A DNA stretch of 64,000 nt, from NCBI GenBank assembly GCA_019358895.1, contig JAHHIG010000004.1:293009-357008 (forward strand). The letters run 5' to 3'. The DNA is from Tildeniella nuda ZEHNDER 1965/U140 (GTDB lineage: Bacteria; Cyanobacteriota; Cyanobacteriia; Leptolyngbyales; Leptolyngbyaceae). Both the position numbers and the translations under genes were made by a program. Below, one piece after another: positions 44,205 to 53,074 of this stretch (position 1 is its first letter; each line of letters begins with the position of its first letter). The notes below the pieces were generated by a model. That model saw only the letters and a list, made by a program, of their open reading frames with translations, searched no databases and had not been told where the DNA came from.

Positions 44205-44515
44205 TCAGGGTTTGCGTCTGGAAAGCGATTCTTAGGAATTTGTTCGGCTTCCGGGCAATCCTCGGAAACAGCAAACTCCACATTGCCTTTGGGGACAGAC
44301 GCTAATTTTTGCGTGACGGCACCGATGCTCTCTAAACGAACCATTTCTTCCCAAGAACAGGTTTCATCTTCTTCTTCGGTTTCGTAGCGCAAGGTCACTA
44401 AGTCTCCTTCAATATCAAGGATACGTGCCCGCTCAATCCAACGTTGCTGGTCCCGCAAGAAGATCCAGACTTCGCGACCGTCGCAACACAGTTGATAAAT
44501 CTTGCGGTGTAACAT
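44201..44515 (-). CDS. DUF6679-like conserved cyanobacterial protein
   Basis: This 104-residue soluble protein looks like the cyanobacterial family I know as DUF6679: MLHRKIYQLCCDGREVWIFL, RDQQRWIERARILDIEGDLVTLRYETEEEDE, SWEEMVRLESIGAVTQKLASVPKG, CPEAEQI. An SH3/Tudor-like barrel is suggested by the strand pattern, but the function is unknown. ATG 44515 has a good AGGAGAA upstream. Conservation of this sequence in cyanobacteria suggests a core role; that is an inference. Confidence 0.75.
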   Translation of the reverse strand: MLHRKIYQLCCDGREVWIFLRDQQRWIERARILDIEGDLVTLRYETEEEDETCSWEEMVRLESIGAVTQKLASVPKGNVEFAVSEDCPEAEQIPKNRFPDANPD

Positions 44516-45209
44516 GTTGCTTCTCCTGAGCAGTGAGTTTTATCAAAGACTTCATGCAGCTTTTCCACAGTACGTAAAGCTGCTGGCACCGTCGAGGCTG
44601 AGATAGAAGGCTCCACTAAGCGTTAAAACCGTGCGAATGAGCGTGTTTTTAACGCTCAGCTCAAACTTCAGCGCCTGTTTAACAAGCGGTTGAGTGTAAA
44701 GCGTTGGAGAGCCTGAACAAAGAGTCTCAGCTTCAGGGGAATGGCGAACAATCGCTCTAGGATACCTTTGAAGTGAAAAAGTAGCTGATAAGGGCATTAT
44801 TCAGGAAAGATTGGTAATTTTAGGGACGGCTGCATCGGTTGAGGACAGGAGCGCAGACCCTTACAAAGAAGAGCGGCTTGGCATGTGAAGCGGTGGAGGC
44901 AGGTAAGCGTTGACAAGGCGCAGCGAGTCGTGATTGTCATGAATCCAGCCATCGTGCCTAGCATTCTCCTTCACTAAACGTGCAATGGGCTTAGTAATAT
45001 CTATCCCCTTAAGTATCGGATTGTACCAACTATTCTAGCGATTGTTAAGCGGGGTGAGGATGATTGGTTACTAACCTGATATAAAGTGCCGTACTGACAG
45101 GCGATCGCGCCACGAAAGTTTATTTTGAGTCCGCAGAAACTAGAAACCCGTCTCTTCAGCCAGTCAGTTTATTAGATTAGATTAGAGCTTTAGCATCGTG
45201 GAGCGTTGA
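44516..45209. other. long intergenic region, no gene supported
   Basis: A 694-bp gap with divergent genes at both ends. The 81-codon minus-strand frame (44552-44797) lacks motifs, and its composition is not convincing. I see no tRNA or known small RNA. It is unusually long for this window and could hold a non-coding RNA or a small ORF I cannot support. Confidence 0.4.
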
Positions 45210-45962
45210 ATGCTGCTGCAACTAAGTACCTGGCTAGAGGTAGAGTCCTATCTGGAGCAGTCGAAGGGCATTATTTTGCCGATCGGCTCGACCGAGCAAC
45301 ATGGTCCAACCGGGCTGATCGGTACGGATGCCATTTGTGCAGAGGCGATCGCGCGTGGGGTCAGTGAAGCCACTCATGCACTGGTGAGTCCAACCATTAA
45401 TGTCGGTATGGCGCTGCACCACACAGCGTTTCCAGGTAGTATGAGTCTCCGACCCAGTACGTTGATTTTGCTCATTCGGGACTATGTTACCTGCTTGGCA
45501 CGTGCAGGCTTTACGCGTTTTTTCTTTATCAATGGGCACGGAGGCAATGTGGCAACACTCAAGGCAGCATTCTCGGAGGTCTATGCCACATTGGTTGATT
45601 TGAATGTGCCGAACGCAGAGCAGGTGCAGTGTCAGGTGAGTAACTGGTATATGTGTGGTTCTGTGTATCAACTAGCAAAAGAGCTGTACGGCGATCAGGA
45701 AGGTTCTCATGCAACGCCCAGTGAGGTTGCGCTGACTCAGTATGTTTACCCAGAGGCGATTAAGCAGGCTCCTCTGAGTGAACCTGTTGCAAAAGGGCAC
45801 AAAATTTATGGGGCAGCCGATTTTCGCCGTCGGTATCCTGATGGTCGCATGGGGTCAAATCCAGCGCTTGCGACCCCTGAGCACGGTAGGCAACTGTATG
45901 ATCTGGCGGTCAAGGAACTGAGCAGTACGTATTTAGAGTTTTTGGGCGACGCGTCAGGCTAG
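45210..45962 (+). CDS. creatininase-family amidohydrolase (paralogue 2)
   Basis: This 250-residue creatininase-fold protein carries the metal ligands in LPIGSTEQHGPTGLIGTDAICAE (Glu, His, Asp), FINGHGGNVAT (His) and EGSHATPSEVALTQ (Glu). It is shorter and clearly different in sequence from paralogue 1 (40432-41244). The substrate is unknown. ATG 45210. The following gene starts 165 bp downstream. Two members so close on the chromosome suggest ancestral duplication or related roles, but no other pathway gene is nearby. Confidence 0.88.
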   Translation: MLLQLSTWLEVESYLEQSKGIILPIGSTEQHGPTGLIGTDAICAEAIARGVSEATHALVSPTINVGMALHHTAFPGSMSLRPSTLILLIRDYVTCLARAGFTRFFFINGHGGNVATLKAAFSEVYATLVDLNVPNAEQVQCQVSNWYMCGSVYQLAKELYGDQEGSHATPSEVALTQYVYPEAIKQAPLSEPVAKGHKIYGAADFRRRYPDGRMGSNPALATPEHGRQLYDLAVKELSSTYLEFLGDASG

Positions 45963-46127
45963 TGGCAATGAAAACAGATCGGGCTTTTGCTCCTGAAAAG
46001 GTGCTGTTGCTGGTGGCGCGATCGTTCACCACCAGCCGCTCTTCTATAACTATGGTCATCGCTGAGAACTATGGTCATCGCCAAGGCTTGAAGAGTAGGA
46101 TAAGGAATCAATTTATTCAATTGCCTC

Positions 46128-47960
46128 ATGGAATCCGCCATACACCGGGGGGATTTGCAGCGCTTAGCGCACCAGTTGCAGACGGCGTTACTAGCGCTGC
46201 CAGAGACCACACTGATGCAAATTCATTGTGTGATCAAACAGGAAAAGCTGATGGTTCTGGGTCAGCATCCGCCTGACGAAACGCCCCATCCGTCAGCGGT
46301 TTTCAGTGCGCTAGAGCAGACGCTTCAAACCCTACTACCAGAATTAGTGCACGAGTTCATGCTTGGGCAAGACCATGCTCCGGTTGAGGGCAAACTTTAC
46401 CTGCGTGTGGTGGGTCAACGGCAACCGTATGCTGCTCATCGCTTTCAGTTAGAACCGTTAGTAGTAGAGCCTCTTGCAACAACTGAAGCGCCATTAGGAG
46501 AGCCAGCGATCGGGGAACAAACTCTGAACGACAACCGGGATAGCGATGCTGATGCCTTTGTCACTCAAAGTGAACTCAGCGCCAGCGCGTCACTTGACAC
46601 AGAGTTCTCTGATCTGACACAACTCCGCCCTGAACCGGAAGAACCGTTGGACAAGGCTCCATTGCCAGCGCGATCGCCCCTCTTTCCCTGGCTGATTGCA
46701 GGCGTAGGAGTGAGCGTAATTTGCTTTGGGACAGGGCTGTGGGTAATGTCGCGTCCCTGCATGATTGGTGCGTGTGAACCATTAGAGGCAGCGCAGAGGC
46801 TCAACCAGCAGTCCATGCAAGCCATCCAAACCGCGCAAACTGGGCAAGACTTGCAGCGGGTGCAGCAGCAGCTTACAGATGCAAAGCGGCAACTGAATGC
46901 GGTTCCAGCTTGGTCGAGTCATCATCAGGAAGCGCAGGCGCTACAAGCAACGTATCAGACTCAGCTTCAGACGATCGATTGGGTACTAGCGGCAGAAAGT
47001 AAGGCAGCCACAGCGACTCAAAAAAGTCAGGCGTTGCCGCAGTCAATAGCATCACTGCAAGCAACACAAGCACTATGGCGAGAGGCGATCGCGCAACTGC
47101 AAACAGTACCTCAACCCAATACTCTCTATGGTTTTGCTCAACAGCGCCTGTCGGCTTATGAGGCAAACCTGGCAGCGCTCGGCAAACTCACGACAGCAGA
47201 ACAACAGGCACAGAAAAAGCTAACGGTTGCTAAAGAAACAGCTAAAGTTGCGGAAGCCAGACAGGGTATTGCCCGCACACCAGAGAACTGGCAGTTAGCA
47301 CAAGCAACCTGGCAAGTTGCCATCAATAGGCTGAAGCAGATTCCTACCAGCACTACCAGTTACGCTGACGCACAGCAGCTACTGTCTGACTACCAACCGA
47401 AGCTGGCAACGGCGCGCGATCGTGCCACCCAGGAGCAGATTGCCCAGAAATCGTTTACGCAAGCGCTGGCGTTGGCTCAAAAAGCTGACATCGCCCAGCG
47501 CAACAACCAGTGGTCGCAGGCAGTGGCAAACTGGCGCGAGGCACTCACCAATGTCAAGCAAGTACCCAACAACACTGCTTACTCCGAACCAGCGCAACCG
47601 CTGGTTGCCTCCTACGGCACTTCACTTAAGCAAGCAGAAGCCCAGTTACAGGTTGCTGCCGCCATGCAACGCACACGGGATGACCTGAATCGCGTCTGTG
47701 CTGGATCACCCAAGCTGTGTAGCTATGCGATCGCCAACAATGTGATTCGAGTGCAGTTCACCGCATCCTACGAACGGCAACTACGAACGGCGTTTATTGT
47801 GGGTCGATCGGGCGATCGCGGCACCTTAGGAGGTGCTGTCAACCACATCGAGACCCTTCAAACCGCCCTCCAAACCATTGCTGACAACGCAGGCTTGCCG
47901 CTAGAAGTCTACAACGCCGACGGCAGTGAATTGATTGGGTCGTTTAATCCGAAAGGATGA
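46128..47960 (+). CDS. single-pass membrane protein with coiled-coil repeats
   Basis: This 610-residue protein has a ~110-residue N-terminal domain, an acidic linker (110-184) and one membrane helix (185-207, FPWLIAGVGVSVICFGTGLWVMS). A long Gln/Ala-rich coiled-coil region (215-540) follows, with repeated WxxAIxxLKQIP/WREALTNVKQVP-type units. The C-terminal domain is small (TRDDLNRVCAGSPKLCSYAIANNVIRVQFT...LIGSFNPKG). Cyanobacterial homologues are known only as hypotheticals. The topology suggests a periplasmic or cytoplasmic tether. ATG 46128. Confidence 0.75.
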   Translation: MESAIHRGDLQRLAHQLQTALLALPETTLMQIHCVIKQEKLMVLGQHPPDETPHPSAVFSALEQTLQTLLPELVHEFMLGQDHAPVEGKLYLRVVGQRQPYAAHRFQLEPLVVEPLATTEAPLGEPAIGEQTLNDNRDSDADAFVTQSELSASASLDTEFSDLTQLRPEPEEPLDKAPLPARSPLFPWLIAGVGVSVICFGTGLWVMSRPCMIGACEPLEAAQRLNQQSMQAIQTAQTGQDLQRVQQQLTDAKRQLNAVPAWSSHHQEAQALQATYQTQLQTIDWVLAAESKAATATQKSQALPQSIASLQATQALWREAIAQLQTVPQPNTLYGFAQQRLSAYEANLAALGKLTTAEQQAQKKLTVAKETAKVAEARQGIARTPENWQLAQATWQVAINRLKQIPTSTTSYADAQQLLSDYQPKLATARDRATQEQIAQKSFTQALALAQKADIAQRNNQWSQAVANWREALTNVKQVPNNTAYSEPAQPLVASYGTSLKQAEAQLQVAAAMQRTRDDLNRVCAGSPKLCSYAIANNVIRVQFTASYERQLRTAFIVGRSGDRGTLGGAVNHIETLQTALQTIADNAGLPLEVYNADGSELIGSFNPKG

Positions 47961-47987
47961 ATGATAAAAAAGAAGGGGTAAGAAATA

Positions 47988-48344
47988 GTGAGTGACGTTC
48001 AACTGAATCTTGTTGTCATCCGCTCAGGTAACATTGACCAAGCCGCTATGTTCTATCAACAAATTGGTCTATCTTTCACCAAACATCGACATGGTAATGG
48101 TTTGGAGCATTTTGCTTGTGAAGGAGGCTGTGTAACCTTTGAGATTTATCCATATACTCCTGGGACAGTGCCAACAACAGCGACTCGGCTAGGCTTCCAA
48201 GTGACTTCTGTGGACACCGTTGTCTGCGAACTCAGAAAGTACGGTGCTTCAATCATTTCCCCTCCCGCAAATTCACCCTGGGGACGACGTGCAGTGGTTG
48301 CAGACGTAGACGGGCATCGAGTGGAATTAACACAACCCCAGTAA
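47988..48344 (+). CDS. VOC-superfamily (glyoxalase-like) protein
   Basis: This 118-residue protein has one vicinal-oxygen-chelate domain: NLVVIRSGNIDQAAMFYQQIGLSFTKHRHG, FACEGGCVTFEIYPYTPG, LGFQVTSVDTVVCELRKYGASIISPP, and the final ADVDGHRVELTQ. Putative metal ligands are His and Glu in HFACEGG and VELTQ. Small VOC proteins include lactoylglutathione lyase-like and fosfomycin-type enzymes; the substrate cannot be set. GTG 47988 is the start (MSDVQLN). Confidence 0.82.
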   Translation: MSDVQLNLVVIRSGNIDQAAMFYQQIGLSFTKHRHGNGLEHFACEGGCVTFEIYPYTPGTVPTTATRLGFQVTSVDTVVCELRKYGASIISPPANSPWGRRAVVADVDGHRVELTQPQ

Positions 48345-48510
48345 TGCCCTTATGAGGTTTGACCACACAACAAACTCCAGCAGATGGTCTAGGTTGCTCT
48401 TGCTGGGGCAGAGATGGTTGCCGCGGGCTAAACTCGGTTGCTTCCGCCCTTTCTCGACTACGGGTTTCAGCGAGATTGTTAAAATATGATGTAATCGTAC
48501 AATTCACTGC

Positions 48511-48516
48511 TATATT
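48511..48516 (+). promoter_or_regulatory. possible -10 box (TATATT) of the initiator tRNA
   Basis: TATATT lies 11 bp before the tRNA 5' end, a normal distance for a tRNA promoter. No convincing -35 box is present at 16-18 bp. Confidence 0.35.
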
Positions 48517-48527
48517 GAATAAGCCGT

Positions 48528-48604
<77 letters not shown>

Positions 48605-48609
48605 AGTTA

Positions 48610-48650
48610 AATAATCCCCTGTCAGATGAACACACTGACAGGGGATTATT
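48610..48650 (+). terminator. strong intrinsic terminator after tRNA-fMet
   Basis: AATAATCCCCTGTCAG (48610-48625) pairs perfectly with CTGACAGGGGATTATT (48635-48650), a 16-bp stem with a 9-nt loop followed by TTTT-like sequence. It ends the tRNA transcript five bases past the CCA end. Confidence 0.9.
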
Positions 48651-48825
48651 TTGTGGTTAACTATTTTCTAGCGCTGACCTTGCCCCGATACAATAAGAGA
48701 TATTGACGTTCAATTTAAGCTGTAGAGCGACTGCCAGATAGTGCGATTGGATGCCGCTATTGATAGATGATCTCAGTCAAAACGGTCGTTCGGCTGGATG
48801 ACCCCACCACTAAATCAGACTGACT

Positions 48826-50490
48826 ATGACCGTTAACTTGAAACGCCCTCTCGTGATTGGTGGTAGCCTCCTGGCGCTGAGTCTTGCGACTCTAGACATT
48901 CTTCATTATCTGGTGGGCGAGTGGGGGGTTTATGCGGCTTTTGCGCTGATAGGAGCGGCAGGGGTGCAATGGTTGCACAGGCAAGCAGACCGGAAGAAAG
49001 TAACGACTCAAGCACCTCTGGCTGTTGACTCTGTGACCGTGAAGCGAACGCTGGCAGAAGCCGCGCAAGTTATGACGCAGCTTCAAGAAGAGGTCGAAGA
49101 TCCAACAGAGAAAGTCGTCTGCACGGACGCTCAACCGCGCGTGTCGCGACTCCAGTCACAAATCTCTCAACTGACTCATGAGCTGCATCGGGAGGAGGTG
49201 CGGATCGCGATCGTGGGTGCAAAAGGCACGGGCAAAACGGCTTTACTCCAGTTGTTGCAGTCTACGTGTGTTGATCATCGTTCGAGAGTGCTGCATTTTA
49301 ATGAAGTCCCTGGTTTTGTGGCAACGACTGCAACTGTCCTCACAGGCGATGTCCTGGCGCTGCAACAGGCAGTAGCGGCAGATTTAGTACTGTTCGTCGT
49401 TACAGGGGATATGACTGCCTCGGAACTACACGCTGTGAAACAGATGGTCGCTACTAAGCGCACCGTACTGGTGTTCAATAAGCTGGATCAGTATTTGCCG
49501 ATCGATCGGGAAGCTATCCTGAACCAGCTTGGTACTCATGTTGAGGGCATTCTGGCTGAGGCGGATGTGGTGGCGATCGCAGCCTCACCTAAACCGATCA
49601 AAGTCCGTCAACATCAAGTGGATGGCTCCGTTCATGAATGGTTAGAAGCACAAGTGCCACAGTTAGCTGACTTGACTCAGCGATTGGAGCAGATTTTGGC
49701 ACAGGAAAGCCAGCAACTGGTCATGGCAAGCGCCTTGAACCGGGCAGTCACGCTCAAACATCAGGCAAAGCTGGTGCTGAATGATGTTCGTCGGACGCGC
49801 GCCTTGCCTGTCGTGGAGCAATTCCAATGGGTCGCTGCCGGAACCGCCTTCATTAGCCCCGTACCAACCCTGGATGTGCTGGCAACGGCTGCGATTAACG
49901 CGCAAATGATTCTTGACCTGGGTACGCTGTACCGCCAGAAGTTTTCGCTCCAGCAGGCGCAGAAAATGGCAGCAACGCTCGGTAGCCTGATGCTGAAGTT
50001 GGGTCTGGTGGAGCTATCGACGCAGACGATCGCGGGTTTCCTGAAAGTGAATGCGTTGACGTATGTAGCAGGTGGCTGCATTCAAGGGGTGAGTGCAGCC
50101 TATCTCACGCGCATCGTGGGGTTGAGCCTGATCGAGTATTTCCACAATCAAGAGCCAAACCTGACGCTGATGGAAGCCAATCCGCTGGCGATCGAGCGTC
50201 TCAGCGAAATTTTGCAGTCTGTTTTTCAGAAGAATCAGCAGTTAACCTTTCTACAAGGCTTTGTCAGACAGGCAATGGAGCGACTGGTGTCCTCTGCGCC
50301 AGAGCCATCGCCACTTACCGTTACCGCCACTCTTGAAACCGCCCCTGAACTGTTGAACGAGCCGCTACTCATCCCGCTTAAATCGGCTTCGGCTTTAGGC
50401 GATCGCCAAGAAGTTCAAGTTTTGGACGAGAATGGAGCTAACGTCCGTCTTTCTATGCCGAGCCTTGACTCAACTCTTTCCTCCCACTGA
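48826..50490 (+). CDS. DUF697-type membrane-associated GTPase-like protein (first of pair)
   Basis: This 554-residue protein has an N-terminal membrane helix (~8-28, then 32-48). A GTPase-like domain follows (P-loop GAKGTGKTALL ~129; G4 NKLD ~223), then a DUF697-like hydrophobic region (~300-440, SPVPTLDVLATAAINAQMILDLGTLYRQKFSL). The G3 position reads FNEVPGF, not DxxG, so GTP hydrolysis may be altered. It overlaps the next GTPase gene by 59 bp in a different frame. Cyanobacteria carry several such genes of unknown role, possibly in membrane or organelle organisation. ATG 48826. Confidence 0.83.
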   Translation: MTVNLKRPLVIGGSLLALSLATLDILHYLVGEWGVYAAFALIGAAGVQWLHRQADRKKVTTQAPLAVDSVTVKRTLAEAAQVMTQLQEEVEDPTEKVVCTDAQPRVSRLQSQISQLTHELHREEVRIAIVGAKGTGKTALLQLLQSTCVDHRSRVLHFNEVPGFVATTATVLTGDVLALQQAVAADLVLFVVTGDMTASELHAVKQMVATKRTVLVFNKLDQYLPIDREAILNQLGTHVEGILAEADVVAIAASPKPIKVRQHQVDGSVHEWLEAQVPQLADLTQRLEQILAQESQQLVMASALNRAVTLKHQAKLVLNDVRRTRALPVVEQFQWVAAGTAFISPVPTLDVLATAAINAQMILDLGTLYRQKFSLQQAQKMAATLGSLMLKLGLVELSTQTIAGFLKVNALTYVAGGCIQGVSAAYLTRIVGLSLIEYFHNQEPNLTLMEANPLAIERLSEILQSVFQKNQQLTFLQGFVRQAMERLVSSAPEPSPLTVTATLETAPELLNEPLLIPLKSASALGDRQEVQVLDENGANVRLSMPSLDSTLSSH

Positions 50491-51949
50491 ACCCAACCCG
50501 CGATCGACCAGTAGTGTTGACCCGCAAGAATCGTCTCTCAATCGCGCCCGTAGTAGTTTACGGCAGGCACTGAGTCGCTACAATGCGTTCTTTCGGTCTG
50601 AGAAAAATCGTCCGCCTAGCGGTACCGATCGTGAAACGCTTCGCAGTGATGTCGAGCAACTCACCGTCACACTGAATAAGCTTGAAAGTCAGGTGGTTCG
50701 CATTGCCGTGTTTGGCTTGGTTAGTCGCGGCAAGTCGGCAGTGTTGAATGCCCTGCTGGGTCAGAAGATTTTGCCTACGGGACCGTTGAATGGTGTAACG
50801 CAGGCACCGCGATCGGTCTACTGGTCGCTGGCAGGAAGGGAACCGCAGAAACGCGGAGACGCGGAGAGTGCAGCCTTAGCCACTCTTGCTACTAAGGAAT
50901 TGACGGTTGAGTTCATTGATACGCCTGGGCTGGATGAAATTGATGGACAAGCACGGGCACAGATGGCGCAAGACATTGCTCGTCAAGCAGACCTGATTCT
51001 GTTTGTGGTTGCTGGCGACATTACGCGCACCGAATATCAGGCGCTTTGTGACCTGCGACGATCGCAAAAGCCTCTGCTGTTGGTCTTCAATAAGATCGAT
51101 CTGTATCCTGACCAGACCCGACAGGCAATTTACCAGAATTTGCAGCAGCTTGCCGCTAAAAGCATTGATGGGATGCAGCTTCAGCGGCTGATGTCGGCAA
51201 ATGAGATCATCCTTGTTGCGGCTGATCCGGCTCCCATGCAGGTACGGGTTGAGGTGGATGGTCGCGTAACCTATGAATGGGAGGCTCCGCCTGTGCAAAT
51301 CGACAGCCTCAAGCAGAAAATCCTCGCCATTCTGCGGCAAGAAGGACGGACGCTATTAGCGCTGAATGCCCTTTTTCAAGCAAGAGATGCCGAGGCAGCG
51401 TTAGCCAGCAAAATTATGGCTGTTCGCAATGCCGAAGCGGATGCGCTGATCTGGAAGTTTGCTCGCTACAAGGCGATCGCGGTGGGCATTAACCCGATCG
51501 CAGTGCTCGATCTGGTTGGCGGCACCATTTCCGATCTGGCAATGATTCGCGCCCTGTCTGAACTCTACGGTTTACCGGTCACTCGCCACGAAGCCACCAA
51601 GCTTTGGAAAACGATTCTCCTCAGCTCTGGTAGCCTGATGCTATCTGAATTTGGCAGCGGTCTGCTGCTGGGTATGGGTAAAAGTGCGGCAGCCGCTGCG
51701 TCAGGCTTGGAAGCTTCGACGAGCTTTTCGGCATATGCAGGGACGGCGATCGCCCAGGGCGGCATTGCAGGCTACGGAGCGTATGCTGTCGGTCGGGCTG
51801 TGCAGGTCTACCTGGAGCAAGGCTGTAGCTGGGGATCACAAGGACCCAACACGGTGATTCGAGACATTCTCAACCAGCTAGAACCCAACACCATCATCTA
51901 TCGCTTACGCCAAGAATTGAGCCAGCAACTTGGGTTGCCAGATTTGTAA
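50432..51949 (+). CDS. Era/dynamin-like GTPase with DUF697 (second of pair)
   Basis: This 505-residue protein has a complete G domain. P-loop GLVSRGKSAVLNALLG, switch-I Thr in GVTQAPRSVYW, G3 DTPGLDEIDG and G4 NKIDLYP are all present. A DUF697-like segment follows (VGINPIAVLDLVGGTISDLAMIRALSELYGLPVTRHEATKL) with Gly/Ala-rich hydrophobic helices (LLLGMGKSAAAAASG). Unlike its upstream neighbour it keeps G3. An insert KRGDAESAA (~142-150) is encoded by a GAAACGCGGAGACGCGGAG repeat. ATG 50432 overlaps the previous gene by 59 bp; TTG 50465 is a later alternative. Coupled expression is likely. Confidence 0.87.
   Translation: MELTSVFLCRALTQLFPPTEPNPRSTSSVDPQESSLNRARSSLRQALSRYNAFFRSEKNRPPSGTDRETLRSDVEQLTVTLNKLESQVVRIAVFGLVSRGKSAVLNALLGQKILPTGPLNGVTQAPRSVYWSLAGREPQKRGDAESAALATLATKELTVEFIDTPGLDEIDGQARAQMAQDIARQADLILFVVAGDITRTEYQALCDLRRSQKPLLLVFNKIDLYPDQTRQAIYQNLQQLAAKSIDGMQLQRLMSANEIILVAADPAPMQVRVEVDGRVTYEWEAPPVQIDSLKQKILAILRQEGRTLLALNALFQARDAEAALASKIMAVRNAEADALIWKFARYKAIAVGINPIAVLDLVGGTISDLAMIRALSELYGLPVTRHEATKLWKTILLSSGSLMLSEFGSGLLLGMGKSAAAAASGLEASTSFSAYAGTAIAQGGIAGYGAYAVGRAVQVYLEQGCSWGSQGPNTVIRDILNQLEPNTIIYRLRQELSQQLGLPDL
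50846..50868 (+). repeat. ACGCGGAG-type repeat inside a GTPase gene
   Basis: CAGAAACGCGGAGACGCGGA and the following GAG form a repeat motif with the look of cyanobacterial intergenic repeats. It is in frame between switch I and G3 of the GTPase, so it probably makes a surface loop. Confidence 0.6.
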
Positions 51950-52119
51950 AGATGTAAGAGCGAGTGGAATGACACCGTGTGGCAGCGTCAAGTTGAATCA
52001 TTCACTTCGGAGTGGTTGATAAGATTGGGTTTCCTGTCGTCGCAACCGAACGAATGCATCCAACAACGAAGCGTAGAGCCTCTATTCACCGCTCTAACAG
52101 ATTTGTTCTACGGCGATCG

Positions 52120-52629
52120 CTACTCAAGTTCGTTGAACTCTGACCGATACTTCACCATTCCAGCACGTCCCTCCAATACGCCACGTTCCAACTCCAACAC
52201 CATAAACGCCTCATTGGGCACTGAGTACTCACATCCCAGTCCCTTCTGCTTGGCTGGCACAAACCCGAATCGTGGATAGTAGTCTGGAGAACCCAGCACG
52301 ACCACAGCCTTGAAACCTAACCGAGCGCACTCGCTTAAACCATACTGAATCAGCAATGACCCGATTCCTTGTCGCTGATAGTCAGGTAGCACGGCTACTG
52401 GCGCTAATCCAAGAACGAGTAAACGATCAGCACAGTCTCCTGCGATCGCCACTGGGCTAAAGAAAACGTGTCCAACAATTTGCTCGGACTCAACAGCAAC
52501 GAAGGACAACGTGGAAGCAACCCCTCGCAGCTGATCGACTAAATTTGCCTCACCCTCTCGCCCAAATGCCGCAACATTGACTCTAAAAATCGCTTCTACA
52601 TCGTCTGGCTTCTCAGCTCGAACTTCCAT
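52120..52629 (-). CDS. GNAT-family N-acetyltransferase
   Basis: This protein is 169 residues from ATG 52629; a GTG one codon upstream is an alternative. The GNAT core has the AcCoA-binding motif A LGLAPVAVLPDYQRQGIGSLLIQYGLSEC (R/QxxGxG/A), followed by the strand AVVVLGSPDYYPRFGF. The N-terminal REGEANLVDQLR segment is the YhbS-like subfamily signature. The substrate is unknown, probably a small amine or protein N-terminus. An acidic C-terminal tail follows VLEGRAGMVKYRSEF. Start-adjacent sequence holds a 21-bp repeat array. Confidence 0.85.
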   Translation of the reverse strand: MEVRAEKPDDVEAIFRVNVAAFGREGEANLVDQLRGVASTLSFVAVESEQIVGHVFFSPVAIAGDCADRLLVLGLAPVAVLPDYQRQGIGSLLIQYGLSECARLGFKAVVVLGSPDYYPRFGFVPAKQKGLGCEYSVPNEAFMVLELERGVLEGRAGMVKYRSEFNELE

Positions 52630-52674
52630 CACTCAAGACTACCGATTGTGACAGATTATAGGTATCTCCAATCA

Positions 52675-52937
52675 CACTGCTAGTGCGATCGCTCGCAATA
52701 CAATTGTGCTGACTCAACATACAATTGTACTGACTCAAAATACAATTGTGCTGACTCAACATACTAACGTGATGCATCACAATGCTAAGGCGATCGCGCA
52801 CCATGCCAATGCGAGCCGCCCACGCTGCTGTTGCAGTGGCTCACTCTATTAATGCGATCGCGCACCGTACGATTGTGTTGAGTCAACAGTGCATTGCAGT
52901 GGCTCACAGTAGCAGTGCCGTTGGCTGACATCTAACG
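52675..52937 (+). repeat. degenerate 21-bp tandem array
   Basis: About twelve 21-bp units run from 52675 to ~52928. Three near-identical ones (52697-52759) read AATACAATTGTGCTGACTCA; flanking units are diverged (for example AATGCTAAGGCGATCGCGCA). Translated in phase 1 they give heptapeptides such as NTIVLTQ, HTIVLTQ, NAKAIAH and SINAIAH, with one 1-bp slip near 52818. Total length ~260 bp. It is not a CRISPR (no constant repeat with unique spacers). Confidence 0.75.
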
Positions 52938-53074
52938 CACGATCGCGGTTGGCTGACTCGCGTCTGGCTCAGTGAATAATTAACTTCGACCTGGCTTCGC
53001 TTTCTTCAGGTATCAGTAATACGATGGGGTGAGTGACGTTTGCTGTTGCCACCTGATTCTCGATCGTGCTGCCC
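52938..53074. other. intergenic remainder
   Basis: A short stretch after the 21-bp array. A second GCGGTTGGCTGA copy (52945) echoes the end of the array, but in a different register. Nothing else is seen before the small gene. Confidence 0.4.

Noticed and set aside
44552..44797. Minus-strand 81-codon frame
   Set aside because: No motif or recognisable start context; composition unlike neighbouring genes.
52613..52804. Minus-strand 63-codon frame across the 21-bp array
   Set aside because: It merely translates the repeat on the other strand (LSQHNCI-type units) and has no independent support.
52675..52937. 21-bp array as CRISPR
   Set aside because: No constant repeat with unique spacers; the units are contiguous and diverge along their whole length.
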